Shown: piece by piece, positions 1 through 11,639 of the stretch | Position numbering within the stretch: position 1 is the first letter of the stretch | How the letters are laid out: each line of letters opens with the position of its first letter | NCBI RefSeq assembly: GCF_019578655.1 | Contig: NC_063264.1 | Location: forward strand, 23,583,688 to 23,647,687 | DNA: 64,000 bases | Reading direction: 5' to 3' | From: Ricinus communis | Lineage: Eukaryota > Streptophyta > Magnoliopsida > Malpighiales > Euphorbiaceae | Notes under the pieces: model-generated | Database searches by the model: none | Told to the model about the DNA's origin: nothing | The model's input: the letters and a program-made list of their open reading frames with translations, nothing else | Translations under genes and position numbers: made by a program

Positions 1-199
1 TCAATCAAAATCTACATTGTTCTTTATAATTTTTAGACCTAGCCGACTATGCAGGTCTAAATTTTTTACCAAGCCTAACCCGTCATAAAAAGTATACTAC
101 ATTATTCTTTATAAGATCGACTATACCATCTTCTTAACCTTGGAGAAGAAATCTTTTTGATCATTACCTCATGCATGGGCAGATCTTCAATGAAAATTA

Positions 200-863
200 T
201 ACTTGGAGAGGTCCACCACCCATGGAGGATATCTCGGCTGCGCGGTAGAAGGAGATAGGGTAGAGACCTTCAGCACCTATGTCTCAACCACCATTATTTC
301 TATTGCCCATCACACCTCGAGCTGACCTCCACCGCCTGGTCTTCCTCAGATTCCTTGGCAGGCAACAACAAAGGACGTTGTTGTTATGTATAATCGGCAG
401 GTGGAGGAGATGAAAAAGTATTATGAGTGTGTTCTAGCTCAGACACTTACGAGAAAAGCTATGTTGACTAGCACTAGCCAAGCTTTAGGGAGCATTGAGC
501 ATACTATTAATACTGGTCCACCACTGACCATCCAAGTTTCAAGGACAACAAATACTTGGACAGAGGATAATCGGTTTGAGGAATAGCCAAATTAGAGATA
601 CCAAAGAGGAGAGTTTTGGTTCTCAAATTCATGACTCTACATGGATTGATGAGACAATAAATAAGAGAATAAATGATGCTTTGAAAAAGTATCGTATGGA
701 AAGGATAATGAGAGATGATTTTCTCTTTAAAGGTAATCCCCGATGCCCGAGTATCCTAGCAGAACACTTTCCCAAGAAGTTAAGATTGCTGCCTTTGGAC
801 TCCTATGATGGTCTGGGGGATCTATTAGGCCATATTAATAATTCTAACATCAAGATGGGGTGA
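200..863 (+). mobile_element. Ty3/Gypsy-type gag remnant (decayed)
   Basis: Two short reading frames (386-586 and 576-863) overlap in different frames and look like one broken gag N-terminal region. The first contains a helical stretch (VEEMKKYYE...). The second ends with PKKLRLLPLDSYDGLGD, which resembles the plant Gypsy gag pattern PxKFKxPxLExYDGTxDPxxH that opens the gag domain. Upstream, 280-350 is proline/CC-rich, as is usual before this domain. No LTR, protease or pol sequence follows; an unrelated DNA transposon begins about 450 bases later. This is a fossil, not a gene. The family call rests on the gag pattern only. Confidence 0.5.
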
Positions 864-1300
864 GGCATACTGCACCCCCCTAAAGAGGCTAAGAAGCATG
901 TTGAAGTCTGTTAGTAGGAAATATCATTATGTTACACTCCTCATACTCCTCCCTTAAAAAATTCATTTAAAAAAATTTTAATTTTAGTTTTTTGTACATG
1001 TATTAAGAATAATATAATATACCACGAGAAAAATTTTAAAAAAGATTTGGAACACATTTAGTATATTTCTTTATTTTTTAAATATTAAAAATTTAGAGAT
1101 TCATAAAAATAGAATTTACATAAAAAAAATCAATATTTTTTGTGTAGGGCTCTTAAATAATATTTCAAAATTATTGGAGTTATCATTGGTTCATTTTTTT
1201 TAAAGTACACGCTCAACTTGTGAGATATTTGCTTAAATGACTACTTCACATGTTGTAATCGGGCTACATAAACCACCAAGTAGTAAACTTATCACTCAAT
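864..1300. other. AT-rich spacer
   Basis: No coding or RNA signal is seen. It probably contains the eroded left end of the PIF/Harbinger element that follows; I could not find a left terminal repeat matching the right end at about 3257. Confidence 0.5.
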
Positions 1301-1428
1301 AATCCTCTTATAGATATATTTGGCTCCTGTGTTTTATATTTTACATGTTAGAGTTAATTTGATTTTTCTAGATGACAAGCTTAAGCGAAGAAATGATTGT
1401 AGTCAAGATGACGTTGAGATTAGTCAAG

Positions 1429-1936
1429 AGGAGGTAGTATGGTCTCAGAAAGCTGGAGATCATTTTATATCATTAATGGAAGAGGAAGTGAAGAAGGAAA
1501 ATAGAAAAACTCACTAGAAAAGGATGGAAAACCATTTTTGAAGGGTTACTGAAGAAAACTAGAAAGAGTTATACTCAAGTACAATTGAAAAATAAAATTA
1601 ATGCTTTGAGAAGTCGATGAAAGAATTTCAATAAACTTATTAAAGAGACAGAAATATAATGGGAGAAAATTCTAAAAAAAAAATTAGAATTAATTTAAAT
1701 GAAAATGAACTCAGAAATATTATCAAATAGGGATAGCGGAGAGGAAAGTGGATCTCATTCAAGTTAAATTGAGGAATATATTTTAAGTTGCTTAAGTGTA
1801 CTCAATGAACTTGAAGGAATTGATAGGAATTCTTATGCAAAGGCAGCTAAACTATTACATGATGATTCAATATGGAGAGCTATATTCTTAGCTATGCCAG
1901 ACCAAATAAAAAAGGATTGGGTGCTTAATATTTGAG
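1429..1936 (+). pseudogene. Myb/SANT-like ORF1 of PIF/Harbinger element
   Basis: The translation, read across stops, gives a Myb/SANT-like domain: an opening W followed by FISLMEEEVKKENRKT, then WKTIFEGLLKKTRKSY and QLKNKINALRS, which match the helix spacing of plant Myb_DNA-bind_3 proteins. Near the 3' end AKAAKLLHDDSIWRAIFLAM resembles the C-terminal segment of the same transposon-encoded proteins. In live elements this protein binds the transposon ends and partners the transposase. In-frame stops at several points (for example just before the second W) make it non-functional. Confidence 0.6.
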
Positions 1937-2165
1937 CCAATTTTAGCTAGCCTTAGAATTTCAAATTGTTTTTGTTTTTAACTTTATTCATTTTAGTTAT
2001 TAATTATTTATGAATGTTATTTTAATATTTGATAATGTATAAAACTATAATAAATCGCGAACTCTTTTTTTTGTTAATAATTGTTATTTTATTTTATATA
2101 ATTACTAAATGTTATAATTTTGTATATGCATTATATAGATATAATATCAACCATATTTTTTCATA

Positions 2166-2720
2166 ATGTTAGGTTTTGCTTTTCAAGAGATTATGTTTGC
2201 TTGTTCATTTGACATGCGATTTACTTTTGTTATGACTAGATGGGAAGGAACATCAAATAATGCAAGAGTTCTCTTGGAAACTATTATTCAACCAAAAAAT
2301 AAATTTCCAATGCCAACGCGAGGTAAATATTATTTAATTAATTCTGGATATATTAACATACCTGAATTTCTTTTATCATATCGAGAAGAACGTTATCATT
2401 TGCGTGACTATAGAGGGGGCAATATCCATAAGGTCCTGAAAAATTATATAACTATAAGCATTCTTCATTAAGAAATGTCATTGAATGATGTTTCGGAGTG
2501 CTAAAAGTACGATTTCCTATTCTTAGAGACATTGCCTTCATATAAATTCAAAAATAAAAAATATATCGCTCTTGCTTATTCTGTGGTCCATAATTTTATT
2601 AAAATGCAAAGAGATATGAATATTTTGTTTGTGGAATATGCAAATGATAACATCGATGTTGAGGACAATCAGAGAAATGAAGCATATGAAAGTATTAATA
2701 TTGAATAGCAAAACGTCTGT
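2166..2720 (+). pseudogene. PIF/Harbinger transposase fragment (DDE_Tnp_4)
   Basis: The open stretch 2166-2471 (about 101 residues) reads CSFDMRFTFVMTRWEGTSNN, then KYYLINSGYINIPEFLLSYR and RYHLRDYRGGN, closely following the plant HARBI1/ALP1-like transposase core. The first catalytic Asp lies in the CSFD block and the second in the region read as Y(L)(I/V)(N/D)(S/A)GY; here the usual Asp of VDAGY is Asn (INSGY), so a catalytic position appears lost. The following bases continue in shifted frames with a recognisable SLRNVIE-x-CFGVLK-RFPIL block. The N-terminal part is missing. Confidence 0.75.
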
Positions 2721-3257
2721 GAGAAGATTATATCAATCAATAAATTAATACACTTCTTAAGTGACAATTATATCTTTTTTGTTTAGTTTGTTGAAAATAT
2801 TTTTTATTTACTATTTAGTTTCTTTTAATGTGAATTTTTCTTAATTTAATAAATAATTTTTTTTAATTATATATAAAAATATAATATTTTTATACAATGT
2901 TATGTTAATAACTTTATTGTTATTATTTCTTTAAGTACTTATGATATTATGAATTCTAATTTCATTCTATTTGATATTATGAATTCTAAATTTATTTTAT
3001 TTATATTTATTCTATTTATATTTATATTTCTATTTATTATATTAATTTTATATTAACTTATTAATTCTTATTAATTCTTAATTCTATTTATTTTATTTAT
3101 ATTTAATATTTATTTGTTAAATTAATTCTATTTAATATTCTTAGAATTGCTTATAGAAATTTAAACAGTTTTAGAAAAATAGATAATAAAAATAAAAAAC
3201 AGTTTATAGTTTTTAGAAAATAAAAAACAAAAAATAAAAAAATATAACAAACAGCCC

Positions 3258-4430
3258 TTAGAAGTTGCAAGATTTATGATTTTACATTCTTTTTAAGTCT
3301 GAAATATTGAGTTGGCAGATTTATAGACGGAAAGCTCTTGTATTTACCGTATTAATATTAATAGTTAAGATCTATTAAATTTAGAGAAATTTTTATCGAA
3401 ATTTCGTGTATATACAATAACTAAGAGAATAATATATTTTTTTATATTTTAATATTAGTTAATTAATAATAAATTTTATTTTTAAAGCTAATTAAATTTT
3501 TAAAATAAGAGTTACTAATTTTTTATTTTGAAATTCAACTTAGTATTTAAATTATTTTTTCACATCAGTTTGAAATTTATCAGTTTTATTTACATGTTAA
3601 TGTAATCTTTTAAGCAACAGTTGAAACAAAATATTTCATAAAGCCAAATTATAACCACATTAATTATAAAAGTAACATTTATAATAGTGACATTCACTAA
3701 AATGTCATAATAAATAAAGTGTTACTTTGTTCTTAATTGGTACAAAGTCTTTTACTTTTTCTTTTTTTCCTTCTTTAATACCACATTTTTTATTTTAGTA
3801 TCAAAAGGGAATTCAGCCAATAAGAATATTCTTTAATGATTTTTATTCCAAACATGATCCACAATGATCTTTTTTTTTTGTTATATATACTTAAAATTAT
3901 ATAAATCCGAATTAGCTTTGTGAAATATTTATATAATAGAAATAATTATTTTTTATATTCTCCAAAAAAATAAAAATAAATCTAGTGCAAAAAAAAAAAA
4001 AAGAATTAAACTCTAAAATGTTTTATTTTCAATAATAAACACTCAGATCTCTAATTCTTAAGAATAAAAATTGTTGCCCTTTCAATTGACTCTGAACTGT
4101 CCTTTCTATTTGTATAATTATTTTCTTGGGAATATGACATTCCACTTTTTGTTATTAGGAGGAATGTATATTAAATTCAGTCAGAAATGGCTGTGAATGA
4201 AAGCTGAAGGTTTTGGACCCTAATGTATTTATTTAAATGATTTCTTTTAGAGCTTTGTTCTTGTTTAAATTAGGTATTTGTCACCAATTAAAAATAATAC
4301 AACAAAGTTACCCAAGACCTCTAATTTGTCTAAAAAGCAATTAATGGGATAAGCATTACCACATTAGAATCAAACTATATGTTATTCAAACAAAACTCTT
4401 AATAATAATAATTAATGTCTTTTACCCCTT
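3258..4430. other. AT-rich spacer, left flank of the tandem duplication
   Basis: Very AT-rich DNA with homopolymer runs; no coding sequence is recognised. Its last part is the native upstream flank of DUF761 copy 1, so regulatory sequence for that gene may lie here. Only this copy of the gene retains this flank. Confidence 0.5.
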
Positions 4431-4721
4431 AACCATTAACTATTTATTTGCTTCCATATACAAATTATTTTTTCCCTTGATCATCAGGATCTCGGCAGGC
4501 TGATTTGATCTCTAGAATACTTAGAAAAATAGTTAGAGAATCCAGAAATGAGATTCTCCGACTACTTATTTTGATGATTAAATTAATAATTTATGAAATA
4601 GTGGTTTAGATATCATGAATGTATAAACTAGTACGTACATGTAGTTATACTAAGAAACGTTATGCTTGTCATTTTGTGACCTAAAAACATTCCCTACAAA
4701 TTTTCTATGAACTTTCCTTTA

Positions 4722-4805
4722 ATTTGAAGCATGTCAAACTCATGCCTCTAAGTTTTAAACTTGTTTTTATAATTGATTTGAAGCATGGCAAACTTATGCT
4801 TCTAA
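4722..4805 (+). repeat. Short direct repeat upstream of DUF761 gene
   Basis: Two imperfect ~30-base units, 4722-4751 and 4776-4805, start 54 bases apart. Each carries ATTTGAAGCATG, CAAACT and ATGC(C/T)TCTAA. They lie just 5' of the TATA box and could be duplicated regulatory sequence. The same arrangement is in copy 2 near 17620-17703. Confidence 0.7.
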
Positions 4806-4820
4806 CTTTACACTAATATC

Positions 4821-4828
4821 TATAAATA
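4821..4828 (+). promoter_or_regulatory. TATA box of DUF761 gene copy 1
   Basis: TATAAATA lies 157 bases before the chosen ATG (4978). A pyrimidine-rich CT tract (about 4879-4905) follows, as is common in plant 5' leaders. Confidence 0.6.
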
Positions 4829-4977
4829 AATGATCATGTTTACAAGCATCGTCTTCAGAATTAAGTTACTCCATAATTCATCTCTCTCTCTCTCTCTTTC
4901 TCTTAAATTCCCTTAGCTCTCTATCTATTTATAGATTGAAAACTTGGCCAACCCAAGATAAAGTTAAGTGGCTTAAA

Positions 4978-5208
4978 ATGGAGAATCAAGGAGAAGTTTG
5001 TAATAAGCAAGTCAGAGTTAACATGGATGGCAAGAGTGATGAGAAGAAGAAAACGAGAATGAGAAGAAGGAAGCTGATGATGACTATGGAGGATGATGAT
5101 ATTAATGAAAGAGCAGATGCTTTCATTAAGAACTTCCATAATCAGCTTAGAATTCAGAGAGAGGAGTCCTTTAAACGTTTTCAGGAAATGATCTCTAGAG
5201 GTGTTTAA
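4978..5208 (+). CDS. Small DUF761 (cotton-fibre-expressed-type) protein, copy 1
   Basis: A single-exon reading frame of 76 residues. The first ATG at 4978 (MENQGE) is chosen; the open frame extends further upstream but only without an ATG. Residues 24-36 form a very basic cluster (KKKTRMRRRK), suggesting nuclear or nucleic-acid contact, followed by an acidic EDDD. The C-terminal ~35 residues, NERADAFIKNFHNQLRIQRE then SFKRFQEM, match the conserved DUF761 end motif (ADxFIxxFxxQxRxQR). The biochemical role of DUF761 proteins is not established; family members are plant-specific and often stress- or fibre-expressed. It is much shorter than many members, which usually carry N-terminal hydrophobic segments absent here. 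TATA box and CT-rich leader support expression. This copy keeps the native upstream flank. Confidence 0.75.
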   Translation: MENQGEVCNKQVRVNMDGKSDEKKKTRMRRRKLMMTMEDDDINERADAFIKNFHNQLRIQREESFKRFQEMISRGV

Positions 5209-5388
5209 ATATTGATTATTCTCTTTACAATTGTAAAATATATTAAAAGTGTAATTTATCATTGGTGATGAATAATATATGTTTTCAATGTTAATATGAT
5301 TATTCTATTAGCCTTTATTTTTGGATTTAGAAGGACAATTTAAAATATATTTTTACTATTAACTAAGCCGGTAGATACATTTTTCTAT

Positions 5389-5414
5389 ATTATTATTATT
5401 ATTATTATTATTAT
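5389..5414. repeat. (ATT)n microsatellite
   Basis: About eight ATT units downstream of the DUF761 gene; repeated in copy 2 at about 18286-18312. Confidence 0.9.
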
Positions 5415-5504
5415 GATCGTGGATTTATTGTCTGTGAGAAGCATTATTGCTAACTAAAAAAATTAAGTTATTAGATTTTGGAGTTTGAAATGCTTGTTCT
5501 TTTT

Positions 5505-5690
5505 TTATATTTGAGACCTAACTGAGGTTACAAGAGCAAATGTTCTTATGAGGTGCAGGTCTTGAGTTCAAGTTCTCACCTTTGCACTATGTGAGATTTC
5601 GTTTTTATGGTGAATGTAAGAGGATGGCTACTTCCTGTTGTATAGTCCATTGCTCATTCAGTCTTCTATGGATAACAAAACAATACTTGT
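5505..5690 (+). repeat. Possible tRNA-derived SINE-like sequence
   Basis: The stretch contains GAGTTCAAGTTCTCACC, similar to a tRNA/SINE pol III B box, about 45 bases after a weak A-box-like segment (ACTGAGGTTACAAGAGC). It does not fold as a complete tRNA by eye and no target duplication was seen. A copy is present at about 18404-18590 because of the large duplication. Treat as tentative. Confidence 0.3.
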
Positions 5691-5699
5691 ACTTTTTTG

Positions 5700-6790
5700 T
5701 TTGAACATTGTAAACTCATTAAGGGTATTACTTTTTCAACAAAAAAAATAATGACAGAATTAAAAGTTGTAAGAAATTCATAAAATTTTACTTTTCTTTA
5801 TATAATTGGAAATTGGAATTAAAATCCATAAGAATTTAAATATGAGAAAGATAAGGTATATAAGAAATATAATTCCTAAAATCTTTTGTCTTAAATTTTT
5901 TAAATATTATTCAAAATTCAAAAATAAGATTTAAAATTATATATTTAAATTAAAATTATTAATCTATTCTAATAATAAAACATTCTTATTTAAAAAATTT
6001 TGTTTTTCTATATTAAAATTTTAAATTTTACTCTAGTTGTGATTTTTAAAATTTGATATTTTAAAAATAAAGTTTAATAATTAGAAGGTAAGATAATATT
6101 AGTAAGTTTCATAATACTAAAATATGTAAACCATTCTAATTTATTATGAAACTGCTATACAATTTCTACTGTGAAAAATTTCTTAAATACGAAAAATAGA
6201 ATTTTTTAAATCTATCTATTAAGAACAATAAATTTTACATTTTTAGAAATCTAAAATTGAAAATCACGAGTCTCATAATTTTAATTCTCAAGAATTTACG
6301 TCTCTATGAGAAAAACAAACCCTAATGAAAATTTTCATATAAAAGATTCATGAAGAGAGGATCTGAAAACAAAGAAAACCTTAGCACAAATTACCAAAAA
6401 GGGCTTAATGAGCCAATCTATTTTAAATTTTACTCATTTTTATCTATTTTCAAATTAGTAATGATTTTTCATATCAAACTTTGTGGATGGTTAAAGTCTT
6501 ATTCAATCCTTCGTAAACGTGCCTTTGCTGAATTGTCATTTGGAATTGAAATTATTGACGTGAAAAGATAATTAAATATGTTGTAAAAGCCTTCTAAACT
6601 CATCGTTTATTAACATAAAATGCACCATTTTTTTATAAGACAAATCTTTGAGTTTTTCTTGGAGATAGAATATTTTTATAATTTTTTTAAAATGAAAATA
6701 GAACACAGATTTTGTGTTTTAAAATTATAATTACACTTTAGAAAACTTGTTTAATGTTGTGAAACAAAGAATAAGAAGAAGAATTTAGAG
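5700..6790. other. AT-rich spacer between DUF761 gene and Copia element
   Basis: No gene recognised. A 73-codon frame at 6350-6571 has no family resemblance and is judged a chance open frame. The equivalent stretch in copy 2 is about 18600-19688. Confidence 0.5.
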
Positions 6791-9700
6791 TGTTGTAAAA
6801 TAAAAATCAAGAACAAAGTAAATAAAGAGAGAAGGGACAATATTTTGTATATATATATGTATGTGTATTTATGTGTGTTGTTCCATTGATTATAACACTT
6901 GTTTATAGGTATAAATGGTTACAGAAATAGAGTTATATTTACACAAGGAAATCTATCCACATACATAATGATAGACATCAAATATAAGTTGACTGATGAA
7001 TAAAAATTCATCTAAATAAATGTTTGATCTGCAATCTGAAATAAAATTTTGTTCGTCCAGAACTTTTCATTTTAATTTTTTTAAAATAATTTATTATTTC
7101 TATAAACTCTTCAGGAGTCCAACGATGTTTAAATCATCAATATAAACTGCAATTATAGCAAATCCAAAATTTATTCTTTTAATGAAAACACATGGACAAA
7201 TTGAATTGTTAGTATGTCCTTTCTTCAAAAGATATTCACTTAGGCAGTTATACCACATTCGTCCAGATTGTTTTAATCCATACAAAAATTTTTGTAGCTT
7301 AAATATATTTCTCGAGGTTTTGAGCTACATTTTTCATGCATTTTTAGTCCTTTATGAACTTTCATAGAAATGTCATTATCAAGTGATCCAGATAAATAAG
7401 CTGTAACGACATCCATAAGATGCATATGAAGTCCTTATAAACTGGCCAAGCTAATTTGAAAACCTAAATGTAATTGCATCTACAATTGGAGAATAAGTTT
7501 CTTCATAATTAATGACAGGTCTTTGTGAGAACCCTTGTGCTACAAGTTGTGCTTTGTATCTCAGAATTTCATTTTCCTCATTGCGTTTATGCACAAAAAT
7601 CCATTTATAGCCCACTGGTTTAATATCTTCTGGTATTAAAACAATAGGCCCAAAGACTTAGCATTTTTCTAATGAGTTTAATTCTAACTGAATTGCATCT
7701 TTTCATTTTGGCCAATCATTTCTTTATAGATATTCAATGACATACTTAGGTTCAACGTCCTCACTTTCTTTTACAATATCAATTGCCACTGTATATGCAA
7801 ATACATTATCGATAATAGTTTCACTTCGGTTCTATCTTTTACCTGAAGTGACATAGTTGATTTATATCTCATTATTTTTTATCATCTTCATGCACTTAAA
7901 CCTCTTTTGGGGTTACTTGTTCATCTATATCTTTTGTTATAGACTCTTCAGTAACATCAATTTTGAGACAGTCACTTGGTTTATTTTGTTTCATTTTCTT
8001 TCTTGAATTTTTATCCATTGAACTAAGTGGCCTACCATGCTTCTGGCATGTAATGGACTCATTTGCTAAAATATTAATATATTGTCCTACTAGGACATCA
8101 ATTCTATCTAGAAAATTTTCAGTTAGTTTAAGAGATTTAGTAACACTTTTTTATCATAGAATGCATCTGGCAATTGGTTTGTCATATTTTGCAAACGAAT
8201 GATCCTTTGAACTTCTAGTTCACATTGTTTTGAATAAGGATCAAGATGTTTTAATGATAGCTCATTCCAAATAATTTATTTCTCTAATTGCTTGTTCTCT
8301 CCTTACAACTTAGGAAACAAAGCCTCATTAAAATGACAATCATTAAATCTCATAGTAAAGACATCCCTTGTAAATGGCTTAAAATATTTAATTATAGATG
8401 GAGAATCATATCCAATATACATTCTCAATCTCCTCTAAGGTCTCATTTTTTTGCGATATGGGGGGTCAATTGGGACATAAACACCACATCCAAAAACTCT
8501 CAAATGAAAAATATTTGGCTCTTGACCAAAGACCAACTATAATGGTGAAAGTTTATGATAACTAGTTGGCCTAATGCAAATAATAGTTGTTGTATGTAAA
8601 ATTGCATGTTCCCAAGTAATTATTCGAGAATTTTTTTTTCATAAGTAATAGTCTAGCTATTAATTAGAGACGTTTAATAAAAGATTATGCTAGACCATTT
8701 TGAGTATGAATATGAGCTAGTGGATGTTCAACAATTATTCCATAATCATTATAGGCTTTAGATGTAAATTCACATGTTTTATAAAGATAAATTGTCTTAA
8801 TAACATATTCTGAAAACTGTGCTCTTAATCGAATTATTTGAACAAGTAATCTGGTACATGCTAGATTTCGAGTTGATAATAAACATACATGTGACAATCT
8901 TGTTGATGCATCTATAACACCATAAGATATTTAAATGGTCCACATAGTGGATGAATTGATCCACAAATATCACCTTGTATAAGTTCCTGAAATCTAGGTT
9001 ATTCATTTTGAATTTTGCTCGATGAAGGCCTAATAATCAGTTTTCTTTGAGAGCAAGCTGAACATGAGAATTCATTAGATTAAAGAATCTCCTGGTTCTT
9101 CAATGGATGACCATAAGAGCTTTCAATAATTTTTCACATCATTGTTGATCCAAGATGATCTAATAAACAAGAAAAATATTTGGGTCAATAAACTTCGGGT
9201 TTACTACCATTTTTGTTTCAATATTATATATATTTATGTAATATAAACCAGAAGAGAAAGCATATAATTTCTCCAATATACATTTTTTTTTCTGTTGTGA
9301 GGGTTGTAATATAGAAATATTTTATATTTTCTATTTTTGTAGTTTTAATATGATATACATTTCCCGAGAAATATCTTTAAAGCTCAACAAATTTCTACGA
9401 GATTTTGGAAAGAATAATACATTTTTAATAAAGAAATATGTACCTCCAGATAGTAATATATTTGCTTTTTCAGAGCCTTTAATTATCCTTTTACACCATA
9501 TATTGTATTAACATAAATTTCTCTCATTTTTAAGTGAGAAAAATATTTATATTCTCTTAATATAGTATGTGTGGTAGCACTGTCGCAAAACATAAATCTG
9601 CATCATTTATTCTTAATCCTACTAATGATTGAGTAGAATCCATAATATTTTATATTTTTATACAAAAGAAAATAAATAACACGTCAATTAGTATCAATCT

Positions 9701-10303
9701 TTTAAAAAACAATATATTTAGTTCTTATTGAACATAAAATATTAATTTCTTAATAAATTGGGTTAGTAGATTTCAAGATACTTAGTTCTTTGGAAACTTA
9801 TGATTAAGATTCTTTAGGAGTTTATACCTTTAATTATTTATTTATTTAGTTCTTCAAGAACGAAAACTAATATTAGTTCTTTAAAAATTAAAATTTATAG
9901 TATAAGTTCTTCCGAAACTAAACTTTATGATACAAGTGTTTCAAGAACTAAAATTTATAATATAAGTTCTTAAGGAACTAAAATTTGTAATATAAGTTCT
10001 TCAAAAACTATATATAACACTATTCTTCAAGAACAAATATTTATAATACAAGTTTTCAGGAACTAAAATTTATAATACAAGTTTTTCAGGAACTAAATTT
10101 TATAATATAAATTCTTTCAGAAACAATAAAAAGTGTTGTAAAATAAAAATCAAGAACAAAGTAAATAAAAGAGAAGAGAGAATAATTTTTCTTGTATTAT
10201 GTGTATATATATATATGTGTGTGTATGTGTTTATATGTGTCATTCAATGATTATAACACATATTTATGCAAAAAAAATCTATCTATAGACATAACGATAG
10301 ACA
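6791..10303 (-). mobile_element. Ty1/Copia retrotransposon, internally deleted, copy 1
   Basis: Flanked by direct repeats 6791-6977 and 10134-10303 (~170-187 bp). Read on the minus strand, these LTRs begin TGTCTAT and end ACAACA. From 5' to 3' on the minus strand: repeat-rich leader (9838-10125); a broken protease-like region (~9640-9500); integrase remnants (~9060-8400), with the C-terminal block SPLQLVFGQEPNIFHLRVFG and PSIIKY readable; and reverse transcriptase (~7800-6985) with YGLKQSGRMWYN and the catalytic YIDDLN (7100-7285). RT stops at the IFIHQSTYI motif and joins directly to the 3' LTR, so the end of RT and all RNase H are deleted. No gag is recognised. No clear target duplication; many stops. 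Dead element. Confidence 0.85.
9838..10125 (-). repeat. Degenerate ~33-35 bp tandem repeats in Copia leader
   Basis: About eight degenerate units of the form 'AGTTC(T/C)T-AAGAACTAAAATTTATAATATA' lie just inside the 5' LTR. Each contains a short inverted pair (AGTTCTT / AAGAACT). The same array is in copy 2 at about 22736-23023. Position corresponds to the untranslated leader, where RNA packaging or dimerisation signals would lie. Confidence 0.75.
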
Positions 10304-11639
10304 TCGAATATAATCTAAACACTTTATGTTTTTCTTTATATAAAAGTTCATTTGTTTTCAAATGAGAACAATGAGTTTTCACTTTATTTATTCCAAGTTT
10401 TCTTTTATATTTAAAACATTACTTAAATAGAAAATATATTTTTTATATAATAGCAAATAAACATATATTTTATAAATTTTTAATTTTTTAATAAAATTGA
10501 CTTATATGTAAAATAAATTCTATTCTTAACAAATTTAGCATATGATAAAAATTCAATTTGTAATTTAACATTAATGATTCATAATATTTTTAAAAAAAAT
10601 CTTATTTTTGTTAAGATATACTATCTATATATAAAAGTAAATCATTTTCTGCATTTTTATAGATTTTGTTTTACCTTTGATTTTTAGATCTGATTTTCAA
10701 AAATCAGTAGAAAAACACTTTAAATTGATATAATGGCATCAATTTATCAAGTTTCACTCCATATTGACAAAATAAATCAAAATTCTGTTGAAATAAAACT
10801 CTTTTTCTGTTCAATGAAATATTTTTGAAAGAAATCAAGAAACACCTGTTTGTTTTTTTAACTTTTTTATATATAATGGTTGATTTTATTTGAAAATTAA
10901 TTGAAAAAGTAATATGAATATGATAAACTACTTTTATCCTATTTTTTGAAAGAAATTATTAAAGAGTTTAAATATAATTTTTGATATAACTTTTGTTTCT
11001 ACACAGAGCCCAACATAAATGATATTTTAGAAGTTAGATAAAATAGTTTTTAAAGAATTTAAAACATTCAGTAAAAAAATGATATCTTTTATCATTTTAT
11101 TGGTTATTTTTAAAATTTTCCCTATATTAAAACAAATCCAAGGGGCTAGTTTCAGCTTCCATACACTACAGACAGAATTTCAAGGACTCTCTCATTGCAA
11201 CAGAAATTAGGCTCTGAACCAGTTTCTTTAATCCAAATTTGTCCTCAAATTCAAGGTCTAATTAAAAAATAAATAACACATTCCTCTGAACTCTGACAGT
11301 TCCTTTAATCCAATTAAATTGTCCTCAAAATTCAAGGTCTAGTAGAAAATAATACATTCCACTGAAAGCTCTTAAGATCATTATACCCCACAACACAGAT
11401 AACTGGAGGTAAAAGAGAAGGGACTCAAAAAAAATGGAGAACAAAATAAAAGACTTGCATCAGAAACAAAAAAGAATAAAAAAAGATTCAGATAAAATGG
11501 CAAAAACATTTGAACAAATCCCTATTCTTGAATGGGGGCAGTAATTAATTAAAATCTTAGACATCTCTAGTTCAAGTACTAATCTTCTGTACTTGTTTGA
11601 ACCACCTAATAAGATGCAAAATTGAATGGATCTTTGAGG
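10304..11639. other. AT-rich DNA between Copia element and glucanase 3' end
   Basis: No coding signal. The last few hundred bases (about 11140-11639) are less AT-rich and should contain the 3' UTR of the minus-strand glucanase gene. The copy 2 equivalent is about 23201-24534. Confidence 0.5.

Larger units (their letters stand above)
1300..3257 (+). mobile_element. PIF/Harbinger DNA transposon, decayed, two-gene type
   Basis: This segment holds remnants of both proteins that define plant PIF/Harbinger elements in the same orientation: a Myb/SANT-like DNA-binding protein (1429-1936) and a DDE transposase (2166-2720). The right end reads ACAAACAGCCC followed by TTA (3247-3260), which fits a terminal repeat beginning GGGCTGTTTGT and the 3-bp TTA target duplication typical of the superfamily. 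The left terminus was not found, so the left limit is approximate. Multiple stops and frameshifts in both genes show it is long dead. Confidence 0.75.

Noticed and set aside
5555..5590. tRNA gene suggested by a GTTCAAGTT word
   Set aside because: No acceptor stem, anticodon arm or convincing A box; at most a SINE relic.
6350..6571. 73-codon open frame in both duplication copies (also 19248-19469)
   Set aside because: Conserved only because the segment was duplicated recently; no family resemblance, leader or promoter signal.
7182..8542. Several plus-strand open frames (for example 7963-8202, 8288-8542) and their copies near 20757-21441
   Set aside because: They are the antisense of Copia integrase and RT sequence that reads correctly on the minus strand.
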